A stretch of 64,000 nt of DNA from Elusimicrobiales bacterium (GTDB lineage Bacteria; Elusimicrobiota; Elusimicrobia; Elusimicrobiales; UBA9959): the NCBI GenBank assembly GCA_023701245.1, contig JAMPXK010000007.1, positions 1-64,000 on the forward strand, written 5' to 3'. The notes below the pieces were generated by a model, which searched no databases, was not told the origin of the DNA, and saw nothing but the letters and a program-made list of their open reading frames with translations. Of the stretch, positions 55,981 through 64,000 are shown piece by piece. Made by a program: the position numbers and the translations under genes. Positions within the stretch are counted from its first letter, which is position 1, and every line of letters begins with the position of its first letter.

Positions 55981-57965
55981 AGCGGCCGCACCTCCAGGGT
56001 AAAAGCCAGCGACGCCCCGGGCTCCAGCTCGCGCTTCAAATGCGCCAGCATTACCGCGCCCTGGTAGGTCTTTTCCGCGCCCTCTTCGGAACGCGAGACG
56101 GTCTCCAGCGGGAAGCTCCACAGGTCCAGCGGCTGGTCGAACTCTATTTCCACGCCGCCGTAAACCGGGTCCCGGAAAGTTTTTTTCTTCACCTTATGGA
56201 ACTCGCCGGGAGGACAATGCTCCTTATTGGAGAAAGCCAGCGCCAGTTCCGTGCCGAACCAGACCGCGGCCTTATGGCCGCCCAGGTTGGAAACCTTGTA
56301 GGCGGCGCGCCAGGAGCCGTCGCCGCGCAGCAGCACGCTCTTCTCCACGCGCACCGGAGAAGACGCCCCGCCGGCCCAGACCGCGCCTTCGCGCGCGAAG
56401 CGCAGCGCCAGGCCTTCCGCCTCCTCGGCCTGACGGAAAGAATACTCACCGGTGACGAAATCGCCCTGCTCGCCGTAAGAGGCCTTGGAGAAGGCCTGGA
56501 AAGAGGTGTCGGCGTGCAGGAAATGGTCCAGCAGGCTCATGCGCGGGTGCCAGTCGTAGGCCAGGTCTTTCTTGAGCTCCGCCTCGGCCGCCCGGCGCTT
56601 TTCGCTGGAGGAAATGCTCCTGGCGTCCGCCTCGTGGTAGGCCTCGGGGTGGCGCCAGACCAGCGACCCGAAGTTCACGCCGCGCGGCTTATAGTCCCAC
56701 TCCCACATACCCGCGCCCTTGGCCGGGGAAAAATAGAAATTGGCCTGCTCGCCCTCCGCCAGCAGTTCCGGGGAACCGTCGGCGTCCCAGTCTTCCAGGG
56801 CCACCTCGAAACCGCGGCCGCGCCGCGCCGGCAGCGCACCTTCCGCCTCCAGGATGTTCTTATACACAGCCATGCGGATATGGGGCAGGTAGATGCCGCC
56901 GAACACGCCGTGCCAGTACCCGCAGTTGCACTGCGCCCGGTAAAGCGCCTGGCGGCCGTGATTGGAGCCGGAACCGCGCACCCTGGCGCTGGCCCGCAGC
57001 ATCCGCCGGTATAGCCGGTTGGCTTCCGGGTACTTGGAGAAGAAATTGCGGAAATAACCGCCGCGCAGGAAACTGCGGAAATCCTCGGAGGAATCCTCCC
57101 AGAGGCCGGCCAGCCGGCGCGACCGTTCGGCCGGCAGCGCCCACTGCGCCAGCTCGTGGTAGGAAGTGGTAGGCAGGTAGGCCAGACCCTTCGAGGGCTT
57201 GTCCAGGCAATCGGAGAACCGGGCGGTGGACAGCCACGCGCCGTTCTGCTCCAGCAGGGTGAACAGGCGGTCCAGCCAGCCTTTTTTGTAGACCAGGTCG
57301 TGCGTGCCCGGCCAGAGGCCGAACTTCTCGCCGTCGTCGGCCATCACCAGCACGGCGTCCCGGCCCTCGAAGCCCCGCAGGTAGTCTATGACCTTCTGGG
57401 GCTCGGCGAAAGGCATCAGGTAGCGCAGGCGGTGGTTTATGGGGAACACGTCCAGGTGGCGGCCGTTGTGCTCGGTGGTGAAGCGCCCGGTCAGGTCCCG
57501 CTCCTCGAAACCGGCCGAGAAGAAATGCACGTCGTCGAGCGCGGTGTAGCGCACGCCCAGGCCGGCCAGGGAGCCGGCCAGCTCCGGTTCCCACACCCTT
57601 TCGGCCAGCCACAGGCCGGCCGGGTCCGCGGCGAAGCGCCCGCGCACGTAGTCGCGCATCATGTTCACCTGGCCGCGGCGGTCCTCTTCCGGGAGCAGGG
57701 CCAGGATGGGCTCGTAATAGCCGCCGGAAAGTATTTCCAGGCGCCCGGCCTTCACCAGGCCGGCCAGCCGGTCCAGGAAATCAGGGTGCGCCTTTTCCAG
57801 CCAGTCGTAGAGGATCCCGGAGAAATGAGCGCTGACGCGCACGCCCGGGTGCCTGTCCAGCACGTCGAAGAACGGCCTGTAGCTGAGCGCGAAGGCCTCC
57901 TCGAGCACGCTCTCGAAGTTGCCCACCGGCTGGTGGTTATGCAGGGCTATTACCAGTTTTACCAT
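55977..57965 (-). CDS. GH57 alpha-glucanotransferase / amylase-like enzyme
   Basis: 662-aa glycoside hydrolase family 57 protein. HNHQPVGNF is motif 1, SGGYYEPIL motif 2, the nucleophile is E122 in LWLAERVWEPEL, and the acid/base Asp lies in VMADDGEKFGLWPG (residues 210-211). A C-terminal beta domain (from about 410) matches 4-alpha-glucanotransferases of the Thermococcus type. No signal peptide, so it acts on cytoplasmic alpha-glucan. It lies between IIB and IIC of the PTS and overlaps IIC by 4 bp, implying co-regulation of glycogen or maltodextrin handling with sugar uptake. Confidence 0.9.
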   Translation of the reverse strand: MVKLVIALHNHQPVGNFESVLEEAFALSYRPFFDVLDRHPGVRVSAHFSGILYDWLEKAHPDFLDRLAGLVKAGRLEILSGGYYEPILALLPEEDRRGQVNMMRDYVRGRFAADPAGLWLAERVWEPELAGSLAGLGVRYTALDDVHFFSAGFEERDLTGRFTTEHNGRHLDVFPINHRLRYLMPFAEPQKVIDYLRGFEGRDAVLVMADDGEKFGLWPGTHDLVYKKGWLDRLFTLLEQNGAWLSTARFSDCLDKPSKGLAYLPTTSYHELAQWALPAERSRRLAGLWEDSSEDFRSFLRGGYFRNFFSKYPEANRLYRRMLRASARVRGSGSNHGRQALYRAQCNCGYWHGVFGGIYLPHIRMAVYKNILEAEGALPARRGRGFEVALEDWDADGSPELLAEGEQANFYFSPAKGAGMWEWDYKPRGVNFGSLVWRHPEAYHEADARSISSSEKRRAAEAELKKDLAYDWHPRMSLLDHFLHADTSFQAFSKASYGEQGDFVTGEYSFRQAEEAEGLALRFAREGAVWAGGASSPVRVEKSVLLRGDGSWRAAYKVSNLGGHKAAVWFGTELALAFSNKEHCPPGEFHKVKKKTFRDPVYGGVEIEFDQPLDLWSFPLETVSRSEEGAEKTYQGAVMLAHLKRELEPGASLAFTLEVRPL

Positions 57966-57975
57966 TAAAGCTGTT

Positions 57976-58452
57976 TCAGGCTATCGCTTCCATCAGGTCC
58001 ACCGGAGTGTCGGAGGGCACGCCGCGCCCCTCTATCTTTATGCCGGACGAGGACAGGGTTTTGAGGGCCGAACAATCCTGGTCGTTGAGGAAGATGGCCT
58101 TGCCGATGGATAAATTCTTGCCGGCGGAATAATGCATGCCGCCGATATTGAGCGAGGGGATCCGGAGGCCTTTGCCGGCCAGCTCCACGGCCTCGGCCAG
58201 GCCGGGCAGCAGCAGCAGCACCTTGCGCGCGGACTTCTCCGCCTCCGGCAGGTACGCGGAGGCCTCGGCCACGGTCAGGATCTTCAGGTCCACGCCCTCG
58301 GGCGTGGCGAAACGCATGATCATGCGGCGCATCTCGTCGCCGGCTATCTCGTCGGACACTACGGCCAGCTCTTCGGCGCGCAAATGCGGCACCCAGCCTT
58401 CCACCACCTGGCCGTGCACCAGCCTGTCGTCCACCCGGTAAAGAATTATCAT
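57976..58452 (-). CDS. PTS mannose-family IIB component
   Basis: 158-aa cytoplasmic IIB subunit. The phosphorylated residue is H13 in YRVDDRLVHGQVVEGWV, the family signature; VVSDEIAGDEMRRMIM and LNIGGMHYSAGK also match. It accepts phosphate from IIA and passes it to the sugar moving through IIC/IID. It is 10 bp from both the IIA and GH57 genes. Confidence 0.94.
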   Translation of the reverse strand: MIILYRVDDRLVHGQVVEGWVPHLRAEELAVVSDEIAGDEMRRMIMRFATPEGVDLKILTVAEASAYLPEAEKSARKVLLLLPGLAEAVELAGKGLRIPSLNIGGMHYSAGKNLSIGKAIFLNDQDCSALKTLSSSGIKIEGRGVPSDTPVDLMEAIA

Positions 58453-58462
58453 CCGCGGTTCC

Positions 58463-58870
58463 TCACTTCTTGAGCAGCAGGCTTTTGACCTCGCAGATGG
58501 CCTTGCGGCCGTCCTCTATGATCTTGGCGGTCAGCCTGTCGAAATCCAGCGTGGTCCTGTAGGAGAAGGCGGACGTCATCATGTTGATGTTGACGCCGCA
58601 GATGACCGCGCACTTGTCGATGTCCTTGGCCAGCGGCAGCACCACGTTCATGGGCGTGCCCCCAGGCATGTCCAGCAGGAAGACCAGCCCGTCTCCGGAG
58701 CGCATCTCCTCTATGGCGCGGCCCACCGTTTCCTTGACCCGCTCCAGGGTCATGCGCGGCGAGATGGAGATGTTCTTGAGGCCCTCGGCCTGGACGCCGA
58801 CGATGCCTTCGGCGGCCTCTATGAGGTACGCGCCGAACTCCCCGTGGGTAATGACGATGATATTGATCAT
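58463..58870 (-). CDS. PTS mannose-family IIA component
   Basis: 135-aa IIA subunit, free-standing rather than fused to IIB. H9 in VITHGEFGAYLIEAAEGIVG is the phospho-His. VFLLDMPGGTPMNVVLPLAK and NINMMTSAF complete the signature. It receives phosphate from HPr. It begins the EII part of the operon, 33 bp downstream of rapZ. Confidence 0.94.
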   Translation of the reverse strand: MINIIVITHGEFGAYLIEAAEGIVGVQAEGLKNISISPRMTLERVKETVGRAIEEMRSGDGLVFLLDMPGGTPMNVVLPLAKDIDKCAVICGVNINMMTSAFSYRTTLDFDRLTAKIIEDGRKAICEVKSLLLKK

Positions 58871-58903
58871 AGAACCTGCGCTTCGGGCGCCCGCGGGCGG
58901 CCC

Positions 58904-59761
58904 TTATTTACGGATGTCCCGGTGATACTCGGAGACGGAAAAACCGCCGGCGGCCAGCTTTTTGGCCAGTTCGCCGGTGATGTAAACGCTGCGGTGCCGG
59001 CCGCCGGTGCAGCCTATGGCGATGGTGAGATAGGACTTGCCTTCCTTGACGTAGAGCGGCAGCAGGGCCTTGATCTGCTCGGAGTAGTTCTTCATGAACG
59101 AGCGGAACCCGGGCTTGGAGCGGAGGTAGCGGCCTATCGGGGCGTCCAGGCCGGTCCTGGCGCGCAGCGACGGCACGTAGTAGGGATTGGGCAGGAAGCG
59201 CACGTCCATCACTATGTCCGCGTCTAGCGGGATGCCGTACTTGTAGCCGAAAGAAATTATGGAGAGCTTCATCTCGGCGGTGCGCTTGAGCTCCAGCATG
59301 CCGGAGAGATGTTCTTTAAGTTCGCCCAGCGTCAGCTTGGAGGTGTCTATCACCTTGTTGGCGCGCGCCTTCAGGTCGGTCAGGATGCGGCGCTCTTCCT
59401 TGACGGCCGCGGCGATGTTCTTGCCGAGCGGGTGGCGGTGGCGGGTCTCCGAGAAGCGCTGCATCAGCACCGCGTCGGAGGCGTCCAGGAACACCACGCG
59501 GTACTCCAGGCCCAGTTTGCCCAGGCTGTCGAGGGTGCGGATGAAATCCTTGAAGAACCGGCCTTCCCGGATGTCTATGCCCAGGGCCACGTTCTTAAGG
59601 TAGCGGCGGCTCTGGACGAGCGCGGCGAAGGACGGGATCAGCGCGATGGGGAGGTTGTCCACGCAATAGAAGCCCAGGTCCTCGAAAGACTTGAGAGCCT
59701 GGCTCTTGCCGGCGCCGGACATGCCGGTTATGATGAAGATCCTGCCTTTGGCCTGGGGCAT
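58904..59761 (-). CDS. rapZ: RNase adapter / nucleotide-binding protein RapZ
   Basis: 285-aa P-loop protein (YvcJ/RapZ family) with Walker A GMSGAGKSQAL (13-23), YCVDNLPIALIPSF, and the C-terminal GCTGGRHRSVYITGELAKKL motif. In E. coli it guides RNase E to an sRNA that controls GlcN6P synthase; elsewhere it binds nucleotides and links to cell-wall precursor control. hprK ends 1 bp upstream of its ATG, a common gene pairing. All key motifs are intact. Confidence 0.94.
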   Translation of the reverse strand: MPQAKGRIFIITGMSGAGKSQALKSFEDLGFYCVDNLPIALIPSFAALVQSRRYLKNVALGIDIREGRFFKDFIRTLDSLGKLGLEYRVVFLDASDAVLMQRFSETRHRHPLGKNIAAAVKEERRILTDLKARANKVIDTSKLTLGELKEHLSGMLELKRTAEMKLSIISFGYKYGIPLDADIVMDVRFLPNPYYVPSLRARTGLDAPIGRYLRSKPGFRSFMKNYSEQIKALLPLYVKEGKSYLTIAIGCTGGRHRSVYITGELAKKLAAGGFSVSEYHRDIRK

Positions 59762-59762
59762 A

Positions 59763-60728
59763 TTATTTCTTGCTCATCTCCCGGATAAGGCTTTCGTTGA
59801 ACTTCTTGGCCACGAAGTAGCCCTGGTTCTTGAGGCGCTGGTTGAGCGAGGCCACCTCTATGAGGACGGCCAGGTTGCGGCCCGGGGTGACCGGCAGCCG
59901 CAGCGAAGGCACCGGCACTTCCAGGATGTTTACCTCGGCCTGCGCCAGGCCGGTGCGGTCGTAATTACCGAGCGTCCCGGCCACCACGCTTTCCAGCTTC
60001 ACGTGCATCTCTATGAGCGACTGGTCCATGATGGAGCCTATACCGAAGAGCAGCTCCACGTCAATGATGCCCAGCCCGCGCACTTCCATGTAATGCTTGA
60101 TGTTCTTGGGCGAGTTGCCCACCAGCATGTAGCCGATGCGGCGCTTGACCTCGACCACGTCGTCGGCGATGAGGATATGGCCGCGCTTCAAAAGTTCCAG
60201 CGCGCACTCCGACTTGCCCACGCCCGAGTCGCCCTGGATGAGCACGCCCAGGCCGTAGACGTTCACCAGCACGCCGTGCACGTAGGTGGTGGCGGCCAGC
60301 TGGTCGTCGAGGTAGGTGGTGATCTCCCGGATGAAGGTGGAGGTGTCCTCCGTGGTGCACAACAGCGGGATGGAGGCCTTGGAACAGGCCTGTTTGATCA
60401 CCGGCAGGGGCTTCACGCCGCCGGTCACTATCACGCAGGGGATGTCTGGCGCGGCGAACATCTTCTGCAGGTTCGCCAGCACCCGGCGGGGGTCTTCTTT
60501 CTGGCAGTAGGCGTATTCGCCCTGCCCGATGATCTGTATGCGTTCCGAGCGGAACTGCTCCATGTGCCCGGCGATGGCCAGGCCGGGCCGGTTGATCTCG
60601 CTGACCGTGATCTGCCGGCCGAGGTTCCCGGCCCCGGAAACGGGCTTAAGCCCCAGGATCTTGCCCCGGGACTTAAGCAGTTCCCTGACCGTAAGGGATT
60701 TCCCCTGTTTTTTCGGCTGCTGGGTCAT
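59763..60728 (-). CDS. hprK: HPr kinase/phosphorylase
   Basis: 321-aa bifunctional enzyme that phosphorylates and dephosphorylates HPr Ser46 in response to metabolites. Walker A is GDSGVGKSECALEL, followed by RGHILIADDVVEVKR and the HprK signature EVRGLGIIDVELLFGIGSI. The N-terminal domain (1-130) is also recognisable. With H15/S46-competent HPr in the same operon, a Ser-HPr circuit is present in this Gram-negative-type cell. It lies 15 bp after hpf. Confidence 0.95.
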   Translation of the reverse strand: MTQQPKKQGKSLTVRELLKSRGKILGLKPVSGAGNLGRQITVSEINRPGLAIAGHMEQFRSERIQIIGQGEYAYCQKEDPRRVLANLQKMFAAPDIPCVIVTGGVKPLPVIKQACSKASIPLLCTTEDTSTFIREITTYLDDQLAATTYVHGVLVNVYGLGVLIQGDSGVGKSECALELLKRGHILIADDVVEVKRRIGYMLVGNSPKNIKHYMEVRGLGIIDVELLFGIGSIMDQSLIEMHVKLESVVAGTLGNYDRTGLAQAEVNILEVPVPSLRLPVTPGRNLAVLIEVASLNQRLKNQGYFVAKKFNESLIREMSKK

Positions 60729-60743
60729 GGAGCGCGGCGCGGT

Positions 60744-61265
60744 CTACTTCTTCACCGGCTGCAGCAGCCCGTAGGTGCTGTCGAGCCGCTTGAAGACCAC
60801 CTGCAGCTGCTTGCTGCCGCGGTCCTGGAACATCCAGAAATTGTAGCCGATCTTTTCCATCTCTATGACGGCCTCTTCCTTGTTCATGGGCTTAAGCGGC
60901 ACATCCTTGACTACGGAGAAGCGGATCTCGGGACCCACCAGGGTGGCGAACTCGCCCAGGTCGATGGTCTCGGTGGCGCGGTGGTCGGTAAAGCGCTCCT
61001 TGTACTTCTTGATCTGCGCTTCCATCTTGTCCATGGCTTTGTCGATGGCGGAATACATCTCGTCGGATACCCCGGCGGCCTTCATGGTCTGGTGGCCGGC
61101 GTGGACCACCACTTCGGCGGAGTGGATCTTCTTCTCCACGGAAACTATGACCTGGGCCCAGACTATGTTATCGATGTACTCGTGAAGCTTGGAAAGCTTG
61201 GTCTCGATGAAGTCCTTTATCGGCTTCGTCATCTTTATCTTGCGGGCCACTATGTGTATCCTCAT
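60744..61265 (-). CDS. hpf: Ribosome hibernation promoting factor (long form)
   Basis: 173-aa long HPF that dimerises 70S ribosomes in stationary phase. The N-terminal S30AE domain (MRIHIVARKIKMTKPIKDFIETKLSKLHEYIDNIVWAQVIVSVEKKIHSAEVVVHAGH) and C-terminal dimerisation domain (LKPMNKEEAVIEMEKIGYNFWMFQDRGSKQLQVVFKRLDSTYGLLQP) are both present. ACGGAGGATACA precedes the ATG at 61265. It is the first gene of the ten-gene PTS operon; the frame open to 61607 is not coding. Confidence 0.94.
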   Translation of the reverse strand: MRIHIVARKIKMTKPIKDFIETKLSKLHEYIDNIVWAQVIVSVEKKIHSAEVVVHAGHQTMKAAGVSDEMYSAIDKAMDKMEAQIKKYKERFTDHRATETIDLGEFATLVGPEIRFSVVKDVPLKPMNKEEAVIEMEKIGYNFWMFQDRGSKQLQVVFKRLDSTYGLLQPVKK

Positions 61266-61350
61266 TGTATCCTCCGTTGCTGCTATTGATAAAACAGGTC
61301 CGGCCCGGCAAACGGCGCCGGGGGCCTTATTAATATATTTTATCATAAAA

Positions 61351-61436
61351 GGGGTCAGGTCTTTACTTTTGACCTCTCTCTCCATAAGCCGGCGGCAAAC
61401 CCGCAGCTGAAAGGTCAAAAGTAAAGACCTGACCCC
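61351..61436. repeat. 25-bp perfect inverted repeat between hpf and the ABC genes
   Basis: Arm 61351-61375 (GGGGTCAGGTCTTTACTTTT...) is an exact reverse complement of 61412-61436, with a 36-nt spacer containing GCCGGCGGC. Similar GGGGTCAGG-type inverted repeats are often found with REP-associated transposases. It sits in the divergent promoter region of hpf and the ABC genes. No transposase is present. Confidence 0.85.
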
Positions 61437-61456
61437 CATTTTGCTATTATCTTGAC

Positions 61457-62128
61457 ATGCGGCTGGAGGTAAAGGGTTTGGTGAAGGTGTTCCCGGCCCC
61501 GCTTTTTTCGGGCGGGACGGACCTGCGCGCCCTGGACGGGGCGGACCTGGACGCGGATACGGGGGTAACTGGCGTAGGCGGGGCCAACGGCTCCGGGAAA
61601 ACCACACTTTTCAAGACTTTGGCCGGCATTTTGGAGGCCGACGGCGGCACCATCCTGGCCGGCGGCGCGGTCTCCGGCGCCGGGCGTCTGCGCCAACTGG
61701 CGGCCTACTGTCCCGCCAACCCGCGCTCCTTCTATTTCAGGCTGACGGCGGCCGAGAACCTGCGTTTCTTCGGCGCGCTGGCCGGCCTGCCCCCCGCCGA
61801 AGCCGCCGCCAGGGCGGCAAAACTGGCCGACAGGGTGGGCTTGGCCACTGCGGACCTGGAGCGCCGTTTCGACCGGCTTTCGGAAGGCAATATGCAGAAG
61901 GTGTCGCTCATCCGCGCCTTCTCCCGCCGCGCCCCGCTGCTGCTCCTGGACGAACCTTTCCGCGGGCTGGACGGCATAGCCTGCCGCGGCCTGCTGGAGC
62001 TGATAGCCGAAACCGGCCTGACCGCCACCGTGCTGGTGACCAGCCACAGCCGGGAACTGCTGGGCGCCGCCGCGAAACAGACCCTGCGCATAGAAAAAGG
62101 ACGTATGCCGCCGGGAGGCACGCAATGA
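61457..62128 (+). CDS. ABC transporter ATP-binding protein
   Basis: 223 aa. Walker A is GGANGSGKTTLF (41-52), the signature LSEGNMQKVSLIRA, Walker B LLLLDEPFRGLDG, and the switch His in VTSHSREL. LSEGN is a variant of LSGGQ common in ABC-2-type exporters. No Shine-Dalgarno precedes the ATG; TATTAT lies about 6 bp upstream, so a leaderless start is possible. It overlaps the permease gene by 4 bp. Substrate unknown. Confidence 0.9.
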   Translation: MRLEVKGLVKVFPAPLFSGGTDLRALDGADLDADTGVTGVGGANGSGKTTLFKTLAGILEADGGTILAGGAVSGAGRLRQLAAYCPANPRSFYFRLTAAENLRFFGALAGLPPAEAAARAAKLADRVGLATADLERRFDRLSEGNMQKVSLIRAFSRRAPLLLLDEPFRGLDGIACRGLLELIAETGLTATVLVTSHSRELLGAAAKQTLRIEKGRMPPGGTQ

Positions 62129-62937
62129 GCGCCGCCGCCGTGGTGGCCGCCTTCGTCCGCCGGGATTTCCTGGCGGAAAGGAGCTACCGCCTCTCTTTCG
62201 CGCTGGGCGCGCTGGCCACCCTGGCCAACCTGGCGGTCTTTTATTTCATCGGCGAACTTTTCGGCGATTCCCTGGCCCCGCAGCTGGGAACTTTCGGCGC
62301 CTCCTACTTCGCCTACGTCTTTACCGCCATGGCGTTCTTCGGCTACATCGGCACCGGGGCCGGCTCTTACGCCGGGAGGCTGCGCCTGGAACAGACCCAG
62401 GGCACGCTGGAAGCCACGCTCTCCACGCCGCTGGGCGTGCCGCGCCTGCTCGCGGCCATGTCGGCCTGGAATTTCCTGTTCGCCACGTTCGAGCTGGCGG
62501 TTTACGCGCTGGCCGGGGTTCTTATCTTCAAGCTGGACCTGGGCGCCGCCAACTGGCCGGCGGCGGCGCTGGTGTTTGCCCTGGCGGCGGCGTGCTTCGC
62601 GGCCCTGGGAGTACTCTCGTCGTGTTTCGTGGTGCTGTTCAAGCGCGGCAACCCGCTGGCGTGGGTGCTGAATAATTTCGAGGGCCTGCTGGGCGGGGTC
62701 TACTTCCCGGTGGCGGTGCTGCCCTGGTGGCTGGCCTCCGTCTCCAACCTGCTGCCCGTCACCTACGCGGTGCGGGCCTTCCAGCTGGCCGTCCACAAAG
62801 GCGCCGGCCTGGCCGAAATAAAAGGCGACCTGCTTGCGCTGGCCGCCTTCGATCTGGTCCTCATCCCCGCCTCGGTCTGGCTGTTCGGCCTGGCCGTACG
62901 CCGCGCCCGCCGCGCGGGCACGCTCGGAGAATACTGA
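62125..62937 (+). CDS. ABC-2 type permease
   Basis: 270 aa with six hydrophobic segments, typical of ABC-2 exporters for polysaccharide, lipid or drug. Landmarks: N-terminal FVRRDFLAERSYRLSFALGALATLANLAVFYFI, the central QTQGTLEATLSTPLGVPRLL loop, and FEGLLGGVYFPVAVLPWWLASVSNLLPVTYAVRAFQL, the usual ABC-2 C-terminal motif. It is coupled to the ATPase by ATGA. No glycosyltransferase is adjacent, so the cargo cannot be guessed. Confidence 0.9.
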   Translation: MSAAAVVAAFVRRDFLAERSYRLSFALGALATLANLAVFYFIGELFGDSLAPQLGTFGASYFAYVFTAMAFFGYIGTGAGSYAGRLRLEQTQGTLEATLSTPLGVPRLLAAMSAWNFLFATFELAVYALAGVLIFKLDLGAANWPAAALVFALAAACFAALGVLSSCFVVLFKRGNPLAWVLNNFEGLLGGVYFPVAVLPWWLASVSNLLPVTYAVRAFQLAVHKGAGLAEIKGDLLALAAFDLVLIPASVWLFGLAVRRARRAGTLGEY

Positions 62938-62943
62938 CCCCCC

Positions 62944-64000
62944 TTACTCTTTCACCGCCAGCACGTAATGCGTGCTGAGCGGGACTTTAGCCGCGACCGA
63001 ACACCCCCCCTCCGAGCATGCCGCCCCGCCGGAGGCCGCCTTGCGCCAGCCGGAAGAGGTGAGATAGAAAAATTCGGCCTTCTTACCGGCAGCGGCACCT
63101 TCCCGGAAACGTATCAGCAGCTCGAGCTCCCCTGTAACGCCCCAGAAACCGCCGCCGAACTCCCAGGCGGATAACTGCGTGTAGCCGGCAGGCAGTTTCA
63201 CTGCCAGAACCTGCGGAAGGCTGCCCTCCAATACCTCAAGCGCCGGCCCCTCCGCGCCCCCGCGCTGACGGGACTTAAAGGCCACACGGCCAAGTCCCGC
63301 TTCGGCCGAAACCGCCTCCACGGAGTAATCCACGCCGCGGGGAGAGATCTTCACCGGCTTCCTTACAACTGAATACTCCACACGCCGCGCGCCCTCAAGC
63401 CGCTCCACCGCGGGCACGGCCTCCGATGGCCGCCGGGCGGCGGGCCGTTCCTGGACCTTGAACCTGTATGCCAGCGAAAGCCTGTGCGCGGTACCCAGGT
63501 CCCCGAAGGGTGAGAAAGCGTAATCGAAGGAGAACTGGTTATATACGAAACCGAGCCCGGCGCCGAAACCGGAAAAAGCCCCGAGTTCATTGCCGTGCTG
63601 GCGGTAGCGGTAGCCGGTGCGCAGGAACAGGCGGCCGGAGAGCGGCTGCTCCAGGCCCAGCGCCACGGAAGGATAATTGTCAACGGGCTTGGAGACATCC
63701 AGGGCCACCAGCAGGCCGTTCTCATAGACCCGGTGCGCAAGGCCGGCCTTGAAAACAAGCGGCAGCCCGAAGCGTTTGTCGTTGAACTTTATCCCCGGGC
63801 CGAGATTCTGCACCGTGAAACCGGCCGTGAACTGGCGGTCCAGCCAATGGAAATCGTACAACGCGCCCAGGTCCAGCGCCGCGGTATTGCCGGAATCCGA
63901 ATCTATGCTCTGCCGTATGAACTTCAGGCCGGCGCCCAGGCGCAGGTCGCGGCTGTAATTGAACCCGTACGCGGCGGAAAAGGCCAGGTCGTAGGCCCTG
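62944..64000 (-). CDS. PorV/PorQ-family outer-membrane protein, C-terminal part (cut by window edge)
   Basis: Open to the end of the window (352 codons seen). The upstream part reads AYDLAFSAAYGFNYSRDLRLGAGLKFIRQSIDSDSGNTAALDLGALYDF, continuing GFTVQNLGPGIKFNDKRFGLPLVFKAGLAHRV and FLRTGYRYRQHGNELGAFSGFGAGLGFVYNQFSFDYAFSPFGDLGTAHRLSLAYRF. This is the alternating beta-barrel style of PorV/PorQ proteins. A separate C-terminal module (from about 150 residues before the end) is Pro/Arg-rich then beta-rich and ends HYVLAVKE; it may be a surface or periplasmic add-on. The start is outside the window. Confidence 0.8.
   Translation of the reverse strand, partial: RAYDLAFSAAYGFNYSRDLRLGAGLKFIRQSIDSDSGNTAALDLGALYDFHWLDRQFTAGFTVQNLGPGIKFNDKRFGLPLVFKAGLAHRVYENGLLVALDVSKPVDNYPSVALGLEQPLSGRLFLRTGYRYRQHGNELGAFSGFGAGLGFVYNQFSFDYAFSPFGDLGTAHRLSLAYRFKVQERPAARRPSEAVPAVERLEGARRVEYSVVRKPVKISPRGVDYSVEAVSAEAGLGRVAFKSRQRGGAEGPALEVLEGSLPQVLAVKLPAGYTQLSAWEFGGGFWGVTGELELLIRFREGAAAGKKAEFFYLTSSGWRKAASGGAACSEGGCSVAAKVPLSTHYVLAVKE

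Noticed and set aside
1-64000. CRISPR array, prophage, IS transposase or restriction/defence genes
   Set aside because: No regularly spaced repeats, integrase, transposase, capsid or nuclease-like ORFs were seen in any frame.

Overview
The window is GC-rich and gene-dense. It reads as a chromosomal piece of an anaerobic, diderm (outer-membrane) bacterium. Evidence for anaerobiosis is an oxygen-sensitive class III ribonucleotide reductase with its radical SAM activase, and a tungsten-type aldehyde ferredoxin oxidoreductase with a tungstate transporter. Evidence for an outer membrane is a TonB-dependent receptor and a PorV/PorQ-like beta-barrel. The short type IV pilin-like protein, the many sensor kinases and receivers, and the HPr kinase/RapZ/mannose-PTS operon would suit an Elusimicrobiota-like lineage. 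That placement is a guess from protein style, not a measurement.

Layout. 1-6.5 kb: trpS start, site-2 protease, nucleotide-sugar dehydrogenase plus histidine kinase, tRNA-Arg with a duplicated 3' end, carboxypeptidase Taq, ppnP. 6.5-20.3 kb: tungsten/pterin block. It holds AOR with a MoaD/ThiS-like partner, a tightly overlapping mog-MOSC-moaC-moaA-moeA-tupCBA operon, a two-module SUOX-fold secreted protein, and a LysR regulator divergent from pruA. 20.3-24.2 kb: MazG-like hydrolase, metal permease, large hybrid kinase. 24.3-29.3 kb: deoxynucleotide cluster nrdR-nrdD-nrdG-dut (minus strand), interrupted between nrdD and nrdG by two inverted copies of a structured repeat. 29.7-34.3 kb: pilin, TonB receptor, recG. 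34.3-41.4 kb: signalling island. It has two PhoB/OmpR-type regulators, a sensor lacking an ATPase domain, a separate short kinase, a REC-GGDEF protein, a double receiver, a candidate structured RNA, and two promoters carrying 11-bp-spaced direct repeats. 41.5-47.4 kb: tRNA nucleotidyltransferase family protein, CpXC protein, a PLP enzyme, a TPR protein and secreted unknowns. 47.4-52.4 kb: a third structured repeat, rnpB, then zinc-ribbon protein, metF, lepB and lepA. 52.5-61.3 kb: a ten-gene minus-strand operon running hpf-hprK-rapZ-IIA-IIB-GH57-IIC-IID-HPr-EI. 61.3-64 kb: a 25-bp inverted repeat, an ABC exporter pair and a partial PorV/PorQ protein.

How it fits together. Tungstate import (TupABC) and late cofactor steps (MoaA, MoaC, Mog, MoeA, MOSC) would supply the tungstopterin of AOR; no moaE is visible here. 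The PTS operon links sugar uptake to HPr-Ser phosphorylation (HprK), RapZ and ribosome hibernation, with an alpha-glucan enzyme inserted among the EII genes.

The least explained items are these: (i) a family of at least three structured repeats (25516-25654, 25693-25810, 47421-47537) whose outer stems differ in sequence but stay self-complementary; (ii) two promoters with four 7-bp direct repeats at 11-bp period ending 8 bp before TATACT, one driving a candidate small RNA; (iii) the split sensor kinase between those promoters; (iv) an RNase P RNA whose normally invariant P4 helix is rewritten with compensating changes.
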